A DNA stretch of 64,000 nt from Caulobacter hibisci (GTDB lineage: Bacteria > Pseudomonadota > Alphaproteobacteria > Caulobacterales > Caulobacteraceae): positions 558,001 through 622,000 of the forward strand of contig NZ_JADWOX010000002.1 of the NCBI RefSeq assembly GCF_016135805.1. The letters run 5' to 3'. Positions 61,943 through 64,000 of the stretch are shown in pieces. A program made the translations under genes and the position numbers. The notes under the pieces were generated by a model. The model worked only from the letters and a program-made list of their open reading frames with translations, made no database searches and was not told the origin of the DNA. Within the stretch, counting starts at the first letter, position 1. The number at the start of each line of letters is the position of its first letter.

Positions 61943-62946
61943 GCGACGCGCCTCCGCATCCGCGCGACGTCTTCTCGCTGGACGGCCAGGAGAAGGCCGA
62001 GCTGTCGTTCATCGACGCCCTGGGCCGCGGCCGGCTGCACCACGCCTGGCTGCTGACCGGCCCCGAAGGCGTCGGCAAGGCGACCCTGGCCTATCGCATG
62101 GCCCGCCGCCTGCTGGGCGCGCGGCCCGATCCGGCCTTCGGGGCCCTGGGCTCGGCGCCGTCCGATTTCACCAGCCGACAGGTCGCCGCCCGCTCGCATC
62201 CAGACCTTATGGTGCTGGAGCGCGCCACCGACGACGGCAAGGCCCGCAAGTCGATCCCGGTCGACGAGGCCCGCCTGCTGCCCGGCTTCTTCGCCAATTC
62301 GCCGGCCGTCTCGCCCTATCGGGTGGCGATCATCGATGCAGCCGACGACCTCAACGTCAACGCCGCCAACGCCGTGCTGAAGACCCTGGAAGAGCCGCCG
62401 GCCCGGGGCGTGATCTTCCTGATCAGCCATTCGCCGGGCAAGCTGCTGCCGACCATCCGCTCGCGCTGCCGGCGCCTGGCCGTGCCTGCGCCCGGCGTCG
62501 AGCGCGCCGCCGACATGGTCGAGCACCGCCTGGGCCTGGACCGCCGCCAGGCCGAGCGCCTGGGCCGCATGGCCCACGGCGCGCCGGGCAAGGCGCTGCA
62601 GCTGGCCGCCGCCAAGGCCCTGGAGGCCGACGACACCGCCGGCGAGATCCTGCGCAAGCTGCCCGAGATCGACGAGGCCGCGCTGCTGGCCTTGGCCGAC
62701 ACCTTCAAGGGCGCCGAGGGCCAGGCCCGCTTCGAGCTGCTGTTCGAGCGCCTGGCCGACCAGATCCACGCCATGGCCGTCGGCATGGCCGGCGACCGCA
62801 CCCCGGCCGGCCTCGACCGCTGGGCCGGCGCCTGGGAGCGGCTGATCCGGCTGCCGATCGAGGCCGAGGCCGTGAACCTCGACCGCGCCGACGTGTTCTG
62901 GACGGCGATTGCGGACTTGCGCGCCGCCGCCAAGGCCGCCAATTGA
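61939..62946 (+). CDS. holB: DNA polymerase III delta' subunit
   Basis: HolB is the stator of the clamp loader. The 335-residue AAA+ protein has P-loop-like GPEGVGKATL (41-50) and the sensor/Walker-B region VAIIDAADDLNVNAANAVLKTLEEPP, and SRCRRL near 176. It overlaps tmk by 4 bp and ends 4 bp before tatD. metG, which lies here in many alphaproteobacteria, is absent. Confidence 0.95.
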   Translation: MSDAPPHPRDVFSLDGQEKAELSFIDALGRGRLHHAWLLTGPEGVGKATLAYRMARRLLGARPDPAFGALGSAPSDFTSRQVAARSHPDLMVLERATDDGKARKSIPVDEARLLPGFFANSPAVSPYRVAIIDAADDLNVNAANAVLKTLEEPPARGVIFLISHSPGKLLPTIRSRCRRLAVPAPGVERAADMVEHRLGLDRRQAERLGRMAHGAPGKALQLAAAKALEADDTAGEILRKLPEIDEAALLALADTFKGAEGQARFELLFERLADQIHAMAVGMAGDRTPAGLDRWAGAWERLIRLPIEAEAVNLDRADVFWTAIADLRAAAKAAN

Positions 62947-62950
62947 CCGC

Positions 62951-63730
62951 ATGCTCATCGACAGCCACGTAAACCTGCACGCGCCCCAGTTCGCCGAGGA
63001 CCGCGACGCCGTCATCACCCGCGCCCGCGAGGCCGGGATCGAGATGATGCTGACCATCTGCGACAAGATCCCCAGCTTTCCGGACGTCCACGCCATCGCC
63101 ATGGCGGAAGCCGATATCTGGTGCACGGTCGGCGCCCACCCGCACGAGGCCAAGGACCATACGGACCTGACGACGGCCCAACTGGTCGACCTGGCCGGCC
63201 GGCCCAAGGTGGTCGGCATCGGCGAGACGGGCCTGGACTTCCACTACGACCTGTCGCCGCGCGAGGTTCAGGCCGCCGTGTTCAAGCAACATGTCGCCGC
63301 CGCCCGCAAGACCGGCTTGCCGCTGGTGGTCCACACCCGCGAGGCCGACGACGTCATGGGCCAGATCCTCGAGGAGGAGCACGCCAAGGGCGCCTTCAAG
63401 ATCCTGATGCACTGCTACACCAGCGGCGCGGACCTGGCCCGCCGGGCCGCCGCCCTGGGCGCCTGGTTCTCGGTCTCGGGAATCGCCACCTTCAAGCAGG
63501 CCGAGGACGTGCGCGCCGTGATCCGCGACATGCCGGGCGACCGCATCATCGTCGAGACCGACTGTCCCTATCTGGCCCCCGTGCCGATGCGCGGCCGCCG
63601 CTGCGAGCCGGCTCACCTGCCGCACATCGTCGACAAGCTGGCAGAGATCCGCGGCTGGAGCCGCGCCGAGGCGGAGCAGCGCTCCGAAGACGCCTTCTTC
63701 GCCCTGTTCGACGCGATACCGCGTCCATGA
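62951..63730 (+). CDS. tatD: TatD family metal-dependent deoxyribonuclease
   Basis: TatD proteins are TIM-barrel metal-dependent DNases. The 259-residue protein begins MLIDSHVNLH, so H6 is kept but the second His of the usual HxH is N8, as in the E. coli TatD subgroup (VNL). Other ligands are present: GIGETGLDFHYD, VVHTREADD, LMHCYTSG and VETDCPYLAPVP. The ATG at 62951 is chosen by homology. The stop overlaps the start of the next gene as ATGA. It is part of tmk-holB-tatD-MBL. Confidence 0.94.
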   Translation: MLIDSHVNLHAPQFAEDRDAVITRAREAGIEMMLTICDKIPSFPDVHAIAMAEADIWCTVGAHPHEAKDHTDLTTAQLVDLAGRPKVVGIGETGLDFHYDLSPREVQAAVFKQHVAAARKTGLPLVVHTREADDVMGQILEEEHAKGAFKILMHCYTSGADLARRAAALGAWFSVSGIATFKQAEDVRAVIRDMPGDRIIVETDCPYLAPVPMRGRRCEPAHLPHIVDKLAEIRGWSRAEAEQRSEDAFFALFDAIPRP

Positions 63731-64000
63731 GCGGCGGCCGGCTGGAGTTCACGATCCTCGGCAGCGGCTCCTCCGGCGGCGTGCCGCGGGCCGACGGCAA
63801 CTGGGGCGACTGCGATCCGGCCGAGCCAAAGAACCACCGCTCGCGCTGCTCGATTCTGGTGCGGCGGCTGTCGGGCGGCGATCCGCGCGGCGACACCACG
63901 GTCATCGTCGACACCTCGCCGGACCTGCGTTTGCAGACCGCGCGAGCAGGGGCGGGCCGCGTCGACGCGGTGCTGTTCACCCACGACCACGCTGACCAGG
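63727..64000 (+). CDS. MBL-fold metal-dependent hydrolase (3' end outside window)
   Basis: The first 91 residues are present. They start GRLEFTILGSGSSGGVPRADGNWGDCDPAEPKNHRSRCSILV, the typical beginning of PhnP-like metallo-beta-lactamase-fold hydrolases, and reach the HDHADQ metal motif at the window edge. The gene starts inside the tatD stop, as is common. The substrate (often cyclic phosphodiesters or tRNA precursors in the family) is unknown. Confidence 0.9.
   Translation, partial: MSGGRLEFTILGSGSSGGVPRADGNWGDCDPAEPKNHRSRCSILVRRLSGGDPRGDTTVIVDTSPDLRLQTARAGAGRVDAVLFTHDHADQ

Overview
The window is about 64 kb of very GC-rich, densely coding chromosome from an alphaproteobacterium, almost certainly Caulobacter or a very close relative. 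Three things point there: a PopA orthologue that keeps the landmark residues D55 and R357 at the same numbers, HdaA next to ppk/ppx, and the fab, purine and Lpt gene orders. I see no IS element, prophage, integrase, CRISPR array or rRNA. One tRNA gene (Ser, UGA) is present. Most long ORFs opposite the genes are GC-driven shadows and are left out.

Layout. 1-2.9 kb: basic C-terminal tail of an unidentified protein, a cytosolic PAS chemoreceptor ending in a CheR/CheB-type docking pentapeptide, and an SDR dehydrogenase. 2.9-7.5 kb: BASS-type transporter, then radA-cvpA-purF with 4-bp overlaps. 7.7-12.6 kb: Yip1-type membrane protein, then dnaB, a small acidic protein, a MarC protein and alr. 12.7-15.2 kb: TonB-dependent receptor. 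15.4-16.7 kb: rpsF-rpsR-rplI with a textbook terminator. 17-18.4 kb: secreted hypothetical and periplasmic peroxiredoxin. 18.6-24.9 kb: fatty-acid cluster fabD-fabG-acpP-fabF followed by mltG-yicC-gmk. 25-26 kb: two orphan single-domain response regulators. 26-34.2 kb: outer-membrane biogenesis cluster lptF-lptG-lptD-surA-pdxA-rsmA. 34.4-36.7 kb: pepA-holC-I78-type lipoprotein. 36.7-37.6 kb: gene-free region full of palindromic repeats. 37.6-43.9 kb: two hypotheticals, an ABC-F ATPase, ndk, purM-purN, rnd. 44-51.6 kb: hybrid histidine kinase, ppk, ppx, a DUF6624-like protein and hdaA. 51.7-55 kb: a cluster of DnaA-box-like motifs, an EcsC-family gene, and the popA-FrnE-like group. 55-60 kb: CoA-transferase family III enzyme, a structured non-coding stretch, BrkB/YihY protein, and rsmC-rsuA-tusA. 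60-64 kb: tRNA-Ser, RlpA-SPOR lipoprotein, tmk-holB-tatD-MBL hydrolase.

The genes are mostly core housekeeping functions: purine synthesis, replication and its control, lipid and LPS export, translation and polyphosphate. The less ordinary signals are non-coding: a cluster of TGTGGA-type DnaA-like boxes upstream of hdaA, a two-hairpin structured segment before the BrkB gene, four dispersed copies of one long palindromic repeat (one inside the fab cluster), several other REP families, and unexplained perfect hairpins before pepA and between lptD and surA.
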